Positions 54,053 through 62,575 of a stretch of 64,000 nucleotides of DNA are shown piece after piece. This stretch comes from Corynebacterium riegelii (GTDB lineage Bacteria; Actinomycetota; Actinomycetes; Mycobacteriales; Mycobacteriaceae). Numbering within the stretch: the stretch's first letter is position 1; each line of letters begins with the position of its first letter. The stretch spans positions 2,356,001-2,420,000 of the forward strand of contig NZ_CP068159.1 in assembly GCF_016728505.1 (NCBI RefSeq), written 5' to 3'. A model generated the notes under the pieces. The model made no database searches and was not told the DNA's origin. It saw only the letters and a program-made list of their open reading frames with translations. Both the position numbers and the translations under genes were made by a program.

Positions 54053-54814
54053 ATGAGCACGAACAAACGCATCCCCACCCCGATTTTTGTCATCGGCTAC
54101 GGAGCAATCGTGCTCACCCTCATCGTTGCCATGGCCATGCTGGTGAGCTACCGCGCGGACGCAGAGGCGGATGCAGAAGCGAATGCCGGCGCTGCAGACG
54201 GCAGCGCCGCAACCGGTACAGCAAGCACCACAACCACAACCGAGCAGGATCCGCGCCAGGCGTGGAACCCGCCGCTTCGAGACGAAGCGAATGTCCTGGC
54301 CAGCATCCGCCCCTACCTGATCACGGACGTGGAATCAGCCGTCGGCGAAACCGGAGTCATCGTGCGCGGAAAAGCCACGGAAACCGCGATGGCGTCCACG
54401 GCAGAGTTCACCGGGCACCTCTCACGCCTGCTGGAGCAAAACTGCCTGGACACACTTGTGCTGACCACCCCAAACAACATGCGCATCAGCTTTTTGGGAT
54501 TCTGCTTCTCCACGCTGCCGCCGGCAAGCATTGAGAAATACACAACGTTTGCTGTAGACGAAGACGCGGACTCGCTAGCGTTTGTGAACTACAACAGCGC
54601 GGCTGGGGTTGAGGTGGCGTTGGGGTGGTTGGACGTGGCGTCGGCAAGCAAGCTGAGCGAACTGGAGCAGACCTGGAAGCGCCTACCTCTGGAGCCTGGC
54701 TTGGACCGACTGCGAACCAGTGCTTACACCGACGAGGAGGTTGCTGCCGGGCAGCGCGTGCGCGGCACATACATGGAGATTCGCCGCGGCGAGCTGTTTA
54801 CCACGACTGAGTAA
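54053..54814 (+). CDS. Membrane-anchored secreted protein of unknown function
   Basis: 253 residues. A short cytoplasmic start (MSTNKRIPTPIF) is followed by one membrane helix (residues 12-33) and an Ala/Thr-rich linker of about 30 residues. The mixed alpha/beta outer domain has two cysteines (NCLDTL and FCFSTL) that could pair. No family recognised. The last 17 bases overlap the 3' end of the convergent protease gene. Confidence 0.8.
   Translation: MSTNKRIPTPIFVIGYGAIVLTLIVAMAMLVSYRADAEADAEANAGAADGSAATGTASTTTTTEQDPRQAWNPPLRDEANVLASIRPYLITDVESAVGETGVIVRGKATETAMASTAEFTGHLSRLLEQNCLDTLVLTTPNNMRISFLGFCFSTLPPASIEKYTTFAVDEDADSLAFVNYNSAAGVEVALGWLDVASASKLSELEQTWKRLPLEPGLDRLRTSAYTDEEVAAGQRVRGTYMEIRRGELFTTTE
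54637..54652 (+). repeat. Dispersed motif copy 9
   Basis: GGCGTCGGCAAGCAAG, in frame in the 54053 gene as SerAlaSerLys. The final AG of the consensus is replaced by CTG. Confidence 0.5.
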
Positions 54815-55700
54815 CCCACGCCGGCTCCGGCACCACCGCATGAATCACGCCCATGAGCTGCTCAATGTTGGAGTAACTCATGCGCTTCGGGTTGTCCATC
54901 CCCTCAAAGCACTCCTCATCGGAGCGGCCCGCCTCAGTGCCGGAAACCACGCCAATGATCACGGCGCGGCCGTTGACTTCACTAAATACCGGCCCGCCGG
55001 AGTCCCCCGGGGAGACGCACACGCCCGCAATGTCGCCGAAGGTGGGCAGCTGCTCCTCCACCATGGTGTCTACAATCTGCACGCGCTGGGTCTCTAGGAA
55101 CTCACCGCACGTATAACCCGTGGTCCCGCCTGTCTTGCAAACGTGGCCCGGGGCGGGAATGTCCTGCGCAATACCGGTTGGGATGGGATCACCCACAACC
55201 TCCATGGCGCGCTCCGGGTCAGTGATCTCAATGATGCCAATGTCAACGCGCTCCCCACCCGGGTTAAACAGACCGGAGTAAATGAACCGGCCGGCCTCGC
55301 GCTCATAATCGGAGGCAAACGTAGCGTTCGTCGGCCACACCAAATCCCCCTCGTGCCCGCAATGCCCAGCGGTCACGGCGTAGTTGCGGCCGTGGATATC
55401 ACTGAAGGAAAACGCCACCGTGCACGACTGCGCGGTAAAACTCTCCCCCGGCGCCGGGTAATGGTCCGTGGTCTGAATCTTCGTGCCCGGCGCCCACACC
55501 GCGTACTCCGGCACCAACACCTGGTTCGCTGGCTGCTGCGGCTCACCTTCCGGGTGCTCCTCACCGGGTGGCGTGCGTACCTCTTCAAGCGCCTGGCGCT
55601 CCTGATCCGTAGGACTTGGCACTTTGGACGTGGTCACCCCCAACCACACCACGCCCGCAACCAGCGCTAGTACGGCGACGACGGCAAACAGCCACGCCAC
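54798..55700 (-). CDS. Trypsin-like serine protease (S1), start codon probably mutated
   Basis: 300 residues from GTG 55700. One membrane anchor (about 2-20) is followed by the protease domain. The triad is His in AVTAGHCGHEG, Asp in RVDIGIIEI and Ser in CVSPGDSGGPVFSE, so it is likely active outside the membrane. The same frame upstream looks coding (VSTYPQEPGQRDEFGAARKY...GPAWAFPEQGPP) back to a GTA at 55841, exactly at the stop of the 54-codon gene. This suggests an ancestral GTGA start/stop overlap changed to GTAA. Confidence 0.87.
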   Translation of the reverse strand: MAWLFAVVAVLALVAGVVWLGVTTSKVPSPTDQERQALEEVRTPPGEEHPEGEPQQPANQVLVPEYAVWAPGTKIQTTDHYPAPGESFTAQSCTVAFSFSDIHGRNYAVTAGHCGHEGDLVWPTNATFASDYEREAGRFIYSGLFNPGGERVDIGIIEITDPERAMEVVGDPIPTGIAQDIPAPGHVCKTGGTTGYTCGEFLETQRVQIVDTMVEEQLPTFGDIAGVCVSPGDSGGPVFSEVNGRAVIIGVVSGTEAGRSDEECFEGMDNPKRMSYSNIEQLMGVIHAVVPEPAWVTQSW

Positions 55701-55837
55701 GCCCGGCCGGCGGTGTGTTTGTTGGGCAGGCTGAGGCGGGCCCTGCTCAGGAAACGCCCACGCAGGGCCCGCGCCAGTCTGATACTTCCGGGCAGCACCA
55801 AACTCGTCGCGCTGACCCGGTTCCTGCGGGTACGTGC

Positions 55838-56002
55838 TTACTGCCCCGCCTTGTCCTCGTTCTGCGCCTCTTGTTGCGCCCCTTGTTGCGCTTCAGCCTT
55901 CTCCTTCGCGGCCTCTTCCGCCTGAATCTTCAGGTCACGGATGAACTTCTCCGGATCAAACTCCGTGTACTGCTCCGGGCCTGCGAACTGCTCCTGTGCC
56001 AT
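55838..56002 (-). CDS. Small acidic/glutamine-rich protein, 54 residues
   Basis: MAQEQFAGPEQYTEFDPEKF, then IRDLKIQAEEAAKEKAEAQQ and a Gln/Glu tail. It is a charged helix, not secreted. A strong GGAGG site lies 7 bases before ATG 56002, just after the thrC stop (56005), so it is translated as part of the thrC transcript. It was too short to be found by length-limited searches. Function unknown. Confidence 0.75.
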   Translation of the reverse strand: MAQEQFAGPEQYTEFDPEKFIRDLKIQAEEAAKEKAEAQQGAQQEAQNEDKAGQ

Positions 56003-56004
56003 GG

Positions 56005-57465
56005 TTAGACCTCCGTCTTATTAATAGCGTTGGCAATGAACTGCTTGACCGCCTCGGTGTCATTGGGCAGGTCGGTGACGTGGCGCTCAGCGTCCATAAT
56101 CCCCTTGAAGCGCTCCGGCACCCTCGGGTATTCCTCAATCGCTTCATAAATGGTGCGGCTGAACTTCACCGGCAGTGCGGTCTCCAGCACGATCACCGGG
56201 GTATCCAGCTTGTATTGCTGCGCAGCCGACACGCCATCAGCCGTGTGCGGGTCCACCACAATCCAGAAGTCTTCCTTCAGCTGGCGGATGATCTCCAAAC
56301 GGTCCTCATGGGTAGAGGTGCCGGAGAGGAACCCAAACTCATCACGAATCCGTGCCATGACCTCCTCGCCTGCCGCACCGAAGTCATCAGCATTGAAGCC
56401 GCCGTCTTTGACCTTGGTGCCAAACAGCTCGGCGGTAAGCGTGGGGTTGCGCAGGGTGGCATCAAAAATCATGCGCTCAAAGTTCGAGGCCTTGGAGATG
56501 TCCATCGACGGCGAGGAGGTTGCAAACGTCTCGGCCGCAGAGCGCGGGCGGTACTCGCCGGTGACAAAGAACTCATCCAACACGTCATTTTCGTTGGTGG
56601 CCACGATCAGCTTGTCAATCGGCAGCCCCATCTGCTTGGCAATGTGGCCTGCGCACACATCACCAAAGTTGCCAGTTGGCACGCTGAACGAGACCTGCTG
56701 GTCATTGCTCTCCGTCACCTTCAGGTAGCTGGAGATGTAGTACACAATCTGCGCGAGCAAACGAGCCCAGTTAATGGAGTTGACCGCACCAATCGAGTAC
56801 TTGGACTTAAACGCCGCATCCCCGTTGACTTCCTTGACCACATCCTGGCAGTCATCAAACACGCCATCGAGCGCGATGTTGAAAATGTTCGGGTCATCCA
56901 GACCAAACATTTGCGCCTGCTGGAACGGCGTCATGCGCCCCGCCGGGGTGAGCATGAACACGCGGATGCCGTCACGGCCACGCATGGCGTACTCCGCAGA
57001 AGAGCCCGTATCACCGGAGGTGGCGCCCAGGATGTTGATCTCCTCGCCGCGGCGGCCCAACTCAAACTCGAACAGCTCGCCGAGCAGCTGCATCGCCATG
57101 TCCTTAAACGCCGCGGTCGGACCCTCAGACAGGTGGGCGATGTAGAGCTTGTCATCCTCCAGGCACGTCACCGGCACGATCTCTTCGTGGGCGAACTTGC
57201 CCCCCTCGGTGGTGTACGCCTTCGCGGTGAGCTGCTCAATCACCTGCGGCGGAATATCGTCCACGTACAGCTTGAGCACCTCGGCAGCTAGCGCTGCATA
57301 CCCCTTCTGTGCCAGCAGCGTGCGCCACTGATCAAGCGTGTCGCCGCTGATCTGCGGGTAAACAGCAGGCATGTACAACCCGCCGTCTGGGCTTAGGCCC
57401 TGCAGCAGGATGTCAGTAAACGAATGGGCAGTCGAGTGCGGGTCGCGCGTTGAGATGTAATCCAC
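56005..57465 (-). CDS. thrC: Threonine synthase
   Basis: PLP enzyme converting O-phosphohomoserine to threonine, 486 residues of the long (fungal/corynebacterial) type. DYISTRDPHSTAHSFTDILLQGLSPDGGLYMP starts the protein. The PLP lysine is in PTAAFKDMAMQLLG, and GATSGDTGSSAEYAMRGRDGIRVFMLTP and FSVPTGNFGDVCAGHIA follow. GTG 57465 has TAGACT 8 bases upstream (57479-57474), consistent with a leaderless mRNA. Confidence 0.96.
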   Translation of the reverse strand: MDYISTRDPHSTAHSFTDILLQGLSPDGGLYMPAVYPQISGDTLDQWRTLLAQKGYAALAAEVLKLYVDDIPPQVIEQLTAKAYTTEGGKFAHEEIVPVTCLEDDKLYIAHLSEGPTAAFKDMAMQLLGELFEFELGRRGEEINILGATSGDTGSSAEYAMRGRDGIRVFMLTPAGRMTPFQQAQMFGLDDPNIFNIALDGVFDDCQDVVKEVNGDAAFKSKYSIGAVNSINWARLLAQIVYYISSYLKVTESNDQQVSFSVPTGNFGDVCAGHIAKQMGLPIDKLIVATNENDVLDEFFVTGEYRPRSAAETFATSSPSMDISKASNFERMIFDATLRNPTLTAELFGTKVKDGGFNADDFGAAGEEVMARIRDEFGFLSGTSTHEDRLEIIRQLKEDFWIVVDPHTADGVSAAQQYKLDTPVIVLETALPVKFSRTIYEAIEEYPRVPERFKGIMDAERHVTDLPNDTEAVKQFIANAINKTEV

Positions 57466-57486
57466 AACGCAACAGTCTACGTGGTG

Positions 57487-57762
57487 CTAGTGGCGCGGTG
57501 GCTCTTGACGGCCGGTGAGGATGTCCACCACGGAGCGAATCGCGGCGTCTCCAAGCGGCGGCAACGGACGATGCGCCGCAACTTCCGCCTCCGGCTCCTC
57601 CTTCGGCGCCGTGATCGCAGGCTCTACCTGCAGGGTGAGCGTCTCGCCCTCAAGCGCAAGCTTCGCATCGGGGGCCACACCAGCAACGCGGGCGGCCTCC
57701 ACCAACGCCACCAGATCCGTGTAGGTAGCGTCAGCCAGATCAATCGTCATATTCACAGCCAT
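57487..57762 (-). CDS. Conserved small protein of unknown function between glnE and thrC
   Basis: 91 residues: MAVNMTIDLADATYTDLVALVEAARVAGVAPDAKLALEGETLTLQVEP, then a Pro/Glu-rich linker and PLPPLGDAAIRSVVDILTGR. The first part has a strand-helix-strand look. No catalytic residues or membrane segment. It starts 9 bases after the glnE stop. Family not recognised. Confidence 0.7.
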   Translation of the reverse strand: MAVNMTIDLADATYTDLVALVEAARVAGVAPDAKLALEGETLTLQVEPAITAPKEEPEAEVAAHRPLPPLGDAAIRSVVDILTGRQEPPRH

Positions 57763-57771
57763 GGCACAAGG

Positions 57772-60714
57772 CTACTCGTGCTCCAGTGAGGGCGCCTCGC
57801 CCCAGAACACCTCCTCCACCACACGGTGCGCGCGGCGGGTAATGCGCAGGTAATCCTCCAGAAACTGTTGCTGATCATCCGGGTCATAACCAGCCGATCC
57901 GGCGACCTGCGCCAGGTGCGGGCCCGGCGCGGGCAGCTGGTCCGTGCGCTTTCCGGACACCAAGACCAGCGCGTTTCGGGCGCGCGTGGCGGTCAGCCAT
58001 GCGGTGCGCAGCGTCCGGGCTTGGGCGGCGGGGAGCACGTCCGGGTCGTCCAGCTCCGCCAGGTAGTCCAGCGCCTCAAGCGTGGAGGTGGTGTGCAGCT
58101 GCGGGTGCTTGTGCGCGTGCATCATGGTCAGAAGCTGCACGGTCCACTCCACGTCCGCCAGCGCCCCGCGTCCAAGTTTGGTGTGTACGGAACGATCAGC
58201 GTTGCGAGGCAGCCGTTCATCATCCACACGCGCCTTGATACGCCGGATTTCGCGCACGGCAGATGGCGGGGTGCCGCCATCCGGGTACCTAAACGCATCC
58301 GCCATGTGCAGGAAACGCTCGCCGACCTCCTCATCACCGGCGATCACGGTGGCGCGCAGCAGCGCCTGGTACTCCCAGACCTCGCCCCACTCGGTGTAAT
58401 AGCGCTCATAGGAAGCAATCGTGCGCACGACAGGTCCCGAGCGCCCCTCAGGCCGCAGGCCCAGGTCCACCTCAAGCGGCGGATCGCCCGAGGGCTTGGA
58501 CAGGCGCGCACGCATCTGCTCAATCATGCGGCTCGCCCACGCCAACGCCTCTTCCTCATTCGCGCCTTCAACAGGTTCGGCCACCGCCATCACGTCCGCA
58601 TCCGAGCCGTAGCCCAGCTCCCCACCGCCAAGCCGGCCCATGCCGATAATGGCAATGCGCGCAGGCTCCGCACTCACGCCGCGCTCCGCAAGATCAGTAC
58701 GGATCTCCGCCAACAGGGCGGCTTGCAGCACGGCGTCCCAAATAATGGTCAGCTCCAGGCACACCTGGCGCACCTCCATCAACCCCAACAGATCGGCCGA
58801 GGCGATACGCGCAAGCTCCGCGCGCCGCAACGAACGCGCCACACTCACCGCCTTGTCCGCATCGTCCTGGTAGCGCTTTGAGGCTGCAATGATCGCCTTC
58901 TTCACCTGGTCCGGTGCGGGTTCGATGAGGCGGGGGCCCGCGGAGCCGTCTCCAAGCAACTTGACCACTTCCGGCGCCGCAATGATCAGATCAGAGGTGT
59001 ACGGCGAATTGCCCAGGATCTTCATCAGGCGCATGGACACCACGCCCTCATCACGCAGCATCCGCAAGAACCACGGCTTATCCTCCGCCGCCTCAGACAG
59101 CTTGCGATAGTTCAACAGGCCCGCGCCGGGATCCGCGGTGCTGGCCAGCCACGTCATCAACGTTGGCAGCAAAATCGCCTGCAGCTTCGCCTTGCGCGAC
59201 GTGCCCTTCACCAGCGCCGCCAGGTGATCGTAAGCGCGCGCCGGGTGGCGGTACCCAAGGGCCGCCAGACGCGCCTTCACGTCTTCCGCCGACAGCGCCG
59301 CCTCGCCCACCGTCAGATCCACCACAGCGCCCAGCAGCGGCCGGTAGAACAGCCGCTCATGCAGGGTGGACACGGTGTCGCGGACGCGCTTCAGCTCAGC
59401 TTCCATCTCACCTATGGCACTTTTGCTTGTCGACGCCACAAACCCCGCCGACCTTGCCAACCACCGCATCCGGCGCTCATCATCAGCCTCCGGCAACTGG
59501 TGCGTGCGCTTAAACCGCTGCAACTGCAGCCGGTGCTCCAGCAGGCGCAAAAACTCATACGCACCAATCAGCGCCTTGGCGTCCTCGCGGCCCACGTAGC
59601 CGCCTTGAGAAAGTGCTTCGAGTGCGTCGATGGTGTTGCGGGTGTTGGGGGTGCGCAACGTGGCGTCGATACGCCCGTGCACCAACTGCAACAGCTGAAC
59701 CGCAAACTCCACATCGCGCAGGCCCCCGTAGCCCAACTTCAGCTCGCGCGAACGCACCCCCTCCGGCACGTTATCCAGCACGCGGCGGCGCATGGCCTGG
59801 ACGTCCTCAACGAAACTGTCGCGCTGGGACGCCTCCCACACCATCGGCCCCACCGCGTCCACATACTGCTGGCCAAGCTCCATATCCCCCGCCATCGGAC
59901 GCGCTTTGAGCAGCGCCTGGAACTCCCACGTCTGCGCCCACCGCTTGTAATAGGTCACGTGCGAATCCAGCGTGCGCACCAACGCGCCCGCCTTTCCTTC
60001 AGGACGCAACCCCGCATCCACCTCAAAAAACGCCGCCGAACCAATCTTGATGAACTCGGATGCCACCCGCGTGATCTTCGTTGTCACCTCATCAGCCACA
60101 AAGATCACGTCCACGTCAGAGATGTAATTGAGCTCCCGCGCGCCACACTTACCCATGGCGATCACGGCCAGCGTCGCGTCCGGCTCCTCCTCGCCATACA
60201 CCCGCTCAGTGGCAAGCGTCAGCGCGGCCTTTAACGCAGCATCCGCAATGTTCGTCAGCGCCTCCGTCACCGCGTGATACCCCAACGGCTCGCCTTCACC
60301 AAAGCCCTTAACCGCCGCAAACGTACCCGCCAAATCCTTGGCGGCCACCCGCATCACCAACGACCGATGCGCATTCTTCAACGCTTTTTCATCCGTGGCG
60401 GCCTTCGCCATGAACTCGTCCGCTTCCTGTGCGCTTGGCAGCGGCAGCGTCAGCGTGTCTAGAAGCTCAGGATGTGCAATCAAGTGATCCGCCAAGGCGG
60501 TGGACCCGCCCATGAGCGCGAAGAAGGGGGTACGTTGGGCGTCGTCAAGCAAAAGGCTCCTGCCGTTGGCGAAGCGATGCGCATTGTTTAAGGCAAGGTC
60601 AGGATCGGCGGCGCCTGCAAGCGTCCACAAGGAAGCCTCATCTTTTAGGCCAAGGGCTTCGAGGTCCTCGGCGGCGCGGCGGCTAGTCAGACCAAGTTTC
60701 GCGGGGCTGATCAT
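57772..60714 (-). CDS. glnE: Bifunctional glutamine synthetase adenylyltransferase/deadenylase
   Basis: GlnE adds and removes AMP on glutamine synthetase according to nitrogen state. 980 residues with two nucleotidyltransferase halves. The N-terminal deadenylase half has MGKCGARELNYISDVDVIFVAD and the C-terminal adenylylating half has MGRLGGGELGYGSDADVMAVAEP, each with the Asp-x-Asp metal pair. Helical linkers with regulatory regions lie between. ATG 60714 overlaps the glnA2 stop by 4 bases. Its target GlnA is encoded at 43997-45433. Confidence 0.96.
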   Translation of the reverse strand: MISPAKLGLTSRRAAEDLEALGLKDEASLWTLAGAADPDLALNNAHRFANGRSLLLDDAQRTPFFALMGGSTALADHLIAHPELLDTLTLPLPSAQEADEFMAKAATDEKALKNAHRSLVMRVAAKDLAGTFAAVKGFGEGEPLGYHAVTEALTNIADAALKAALTLATERVYGEEEPDATLAVIAMGKCGARELNYISDVDVIFVADEVTTKITRVASEFIKIGSAAFFEVDAGLRPEGKAGALVRTLDSHVTYYKRWAQTWEFQALLKARPMAGDMELGQQYVDAVGPMVWEASQRDSFVEDVQAMRRRVLDNVPEGVRSRELKLGYGGLRDVEFAVQLLQLVHGRIDATLRTPNTRNTIDALEALSQGGYVGREDAKALIGAYEFLRLLEHRLQLQRFKRTHQLPEADDERRMRWLARSAGFVASTSKSAIGEMEAELKRVRDTVSTLHERLFYRPLLGAVVDLTVGEAALSAEDVKARLAALGYRHPARAYDHLAALVKGTSRKAKLQAILLPTLMTWLASTADPGAGLLNYRKLSEAAEDKPWFLRMLRDEGVVSMRLMKILGNSPYTSDLIIAAPEVVKLLGDGSAGPRLIEPAPDQVKKAIIAASKRYQDDADKAVSVARSLRRAELARIASADLLGLMEVRQVCLELTIIWDAVLQAALLAEIRTDLAERGVSAEPARIAIIGMGRLGGGELGYGSDADVMAVAEPVEGANEEEALAWASRMIEQMRARLSKPSGDPPLEVDLGLRPEGRSGPVVRTIASYERYYTEWGEVWEYQALLRATVIAGDEEVGERFLHMADAFRYPDGGTPPSAVREIRRIKARVDDERLPRNADRSVHTKLGRGALADVEWTVQLLTMMHAHKHPQLHTTSTLEALDYLAELDDPDVLPAAQARTLRTAWLTATRARNALVLVSGKRTDQLPAPGPHLAQVAGSAGYDPDDQQQFLEDYLRITRRAHRVVEEVFWGEAPSLEHE
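59416..59437 (-). repeat. Dispersed motif copy 10
   Basis: On the minus strand GGCGTCGACAAGCAAAAG, in frame in glnE as AlaSerThrSerLys. Confidence 0.58.
60537..60560 (+). repeat. Dispersed motif copy 11
   Basis: GGGCGTCGTCAAGCAAAAGG, antisense within glnE where the coding strand reads LeuLeuLeuAspAspAla. Confidence 0.58.
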
Positions 60715-62039
60715 AGATCCAACCCAGTCTCAATCTCCCACGGCGTGACCTGCGACTGATACTCATGCCACTCATCCCACTTCGTGCGCAAAAAGAACTC
60801 AAACACCTGCTCACCCAACACCTCCGCCATAAACTCAGAACGCTCAAGATGGCGAAGCGCCTGATCAAGAGAACCCGGCAAATCCCGATACCCCATCGCA
60901 CGACGTTCACGACGCGTCAACGCAAACACATCATCACGCGCCGGCTCATCAAGCTCATACTCACCCTCAATACCCTTCAAACCCGCCGCCAACACCGCCG
61001 CAAACGCCAAATACGGATTACACGCCGAATCCAACGAACGGACCTCAATACGACGCGAATCCGCCTTATGCAGCCGATACGTAGGCACACGCACCATCGC
61101 CGAACGATTCGAAATACCCCACGTAGCAGCCGTCGGCGCCTCAGAACCAAACTGCAAACGCTTATACGAATTCACCCACTGATTCGTCACCGCCGAAATC
61201 TCCGGCGCGTGCTCAATAATCCCCGCAATAAACTGACGCCCCACCCGCGACATACTGATCTCATCATCCGGATCATGAAACGCATTCGTCTCACCCTCAA
61301 ACAACGAGAAATGCGTATGCATCGCCGAACCATCCAAATGCGGGAAAGGCTTCGGCATAAACGTCGCATGCACACCCGTCGCCTCCGCCACCGTCTTCAC
61401 GATGTACCGAAACGTGACCACATTATCCGCCATAGTCAACGCATCCGTATGCCGCAGATCAATCTCCTGCTGGCCCGGGCTCGCCTCATGGTGCGAAAAC
61501 TCCGTAGTGATGCCCATGTACTCAAGCGCAGCAATCGCCTGCCTGCGCAACTTCGGCGCCTCATTACGCTTCGCCTGGTCGAAATACCCACCCTTATCCG
61601 CCGGCGTGATCTTATCCTCACCCGGCTTGACCACATAAAACTCAATCTCAGGACTTGCGAAAAACTCAAAGCCCATCTCACGCGCCGCATTCATCTGACG
61701 CCTCAGCACCTGCCTCGGGTCAGCGAAGAGCGGATCCCCATCCGGCATCGTAATGTCACAAAACATACGCGCCGTCTGCAGGCCCGCGTCCTCATCAAAC
61801 GGCAAAATCTGGAACGTAGACGGATCCGGCCTCAACAACGTATCCGACTCAGACACACGACTAAACCCCTCAATCGAACTCCCATCAAACCCCACCCCCT
61901 CCTCAAACGCCGACTCCAACTCCGCAGGCGACATCATCACCGTCTTCAAACTCCCCGAAATATCCGTAAACCACAGACGAATGAAAGCGATGTCCTGCTG
62001 CTCCACCAAGCGCAGCACGTTATCCGTTTGAGAGCTCAT
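60711..62039 (-). CDS. glnA2: Glutamine synthetase GlnA2-type
   Basis: Second glutamine synthetase paralogue, about 442 residues from ATG 62039 (MSSQTDNVLRLVEQQDIAFIRLWFTDISGSLK). It has GVGFDGSSIEGF, FMPKPFPHLDGSAMHTHFSLF and NSYKRLQFGSEAPTAATWGISNRSAMVRVP. The tail LTRRERRAMGYRDLPGSLDQALRHLERS replaces the adenylylation loop; the Tyr motif of GlnA (DLYELPPEE) is absent. So it is probably not regulated by GlnE despite the overlapping gene. Whether it makes glutamine in vivo is unclear. Confidence 0.95.
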   Translation of the reverse strand: MSSQTDNVLRLVEQQDIAFIRLWFTDISGSLKTVMMSPAELESAFEEGVGFDGSSIEGFSRVSESDTLLRPDPSTFQILPFDEDAGLQTARMFCDITMPDGDPLFADPRQVLRRQMNAAREMGFEFFASPEIEFYVVKPGEDKITPADKGGYFDQAKRNEAPKLRRQAIAALEYMGITTEFSHHEASPGQQEIDLRHTDALTMADNVVTFRYIVKTVAEATGVHATFMPKPFPHLDGSAMHTHFSLFEGETNAFHDPDDEISMSRVGRQFIAGIIEHAPEISAVTNQWVNSYKRLQFGSEAPTAATWGISNRSAMVRVPTYRLHKADSRRIEVRSLDSACNPYLAFAAVLAAGLKGIEGEYELDEPARDDVFALTRRERRAMGYRDLPGSLDQALRHLERSEFMAEVLGEQVFEFFLRTKWDEWHEYQSQVTPWEIETGLDL

Positions 62040-62165
62040 GGTGGGAAGTTTAGCTTTGGTTGGGGGTGGGGTTGAGTGGGTTTGTGTGGGTTTGGAGTGT
62101 GCGGTTGGGTCGGGCCCGACACCGTCCCCGGCCGCCTCGGACGCCGTTCCCAGCGCCGTTTTTGG

Positions 62166-62251
62166 CGCCGCCACACCTAAACCCCGTTTAGTGGACCCCG
62201 TTTCCGCTGCGATTCTACGGTCTAAACGGGGTCCTCCGAACGGGTTTTGGC
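62166..62251. repeat. 86-bp direct repeat, copy A, with internal hairpin
   Basis: The element holds CTAAACCCCGTTTAG (a near palindrome) and GGACCCCGTTT ... AAACGGGGTCC, an 11-bp perfect inverted repeat. It ends GAACGGGTTTTGGC. It is nearly identical to copy B with two mismatches. Confidence 0.9.
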
Positions 62252-62353
62252 CACTCGACCTCTACGGCAATGCCAGAGCTAACACATCGAAGTCAGGAAA
62301 TGAACCACCCTGCCCAAATCCCTCGCTGAAACCACCCCTGTTGTGGCTCCCGA

Positions 62354-62439
62354 CGCCGCCACACCTAAACCCCGTTTAGCGGACCCCGTTTCCGCTGCGA
62401 TTCTACGGTCTAAACGGGGTCCTCCGAACGGGTTCTGGC
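62354..62439. repeat. 86-bp direct repeat, copy B
   Basis: Same element as copy A, offset by exactly 188 bases. The differences are C for T after TTTAG and C for T in GGGTTCTGG. It ends about 135 bases before the AbiEi-like gene. Confidence 0.9.
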
Positions 62440-62575
62440 GCATAGAAAGACGCATCCGGATGCTCGGATCGACAAAGCAAGACGGAAAACAGTATTTCCA
62501 TGCGAATGCGGTGGTGCGACCGCGCCTGCATGCGTTAAACTCCCCTCAACGCAGCAACATTTTCGGGGGGAAATT

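Larger units (their letters stand above)
62040..62575. other. Non-coding region between glnA2 and the AbiEi-like gene
   Basis: 536 bases with no gene I can support. It holds two 86-bp direct repeats (listed separately) 188 bases apart, a GT-rich stretch at 62041-62100 next to the glnA2 start, and the promoter of the 62576 gene. Open frames here lack coding character. Confidence 0.6.

Noticed and set aside
60765-62075. 436-codon Arg-rich frame on the plus strand
   Set aside because: It is the antisense of glnA2, whose motifs are complete.
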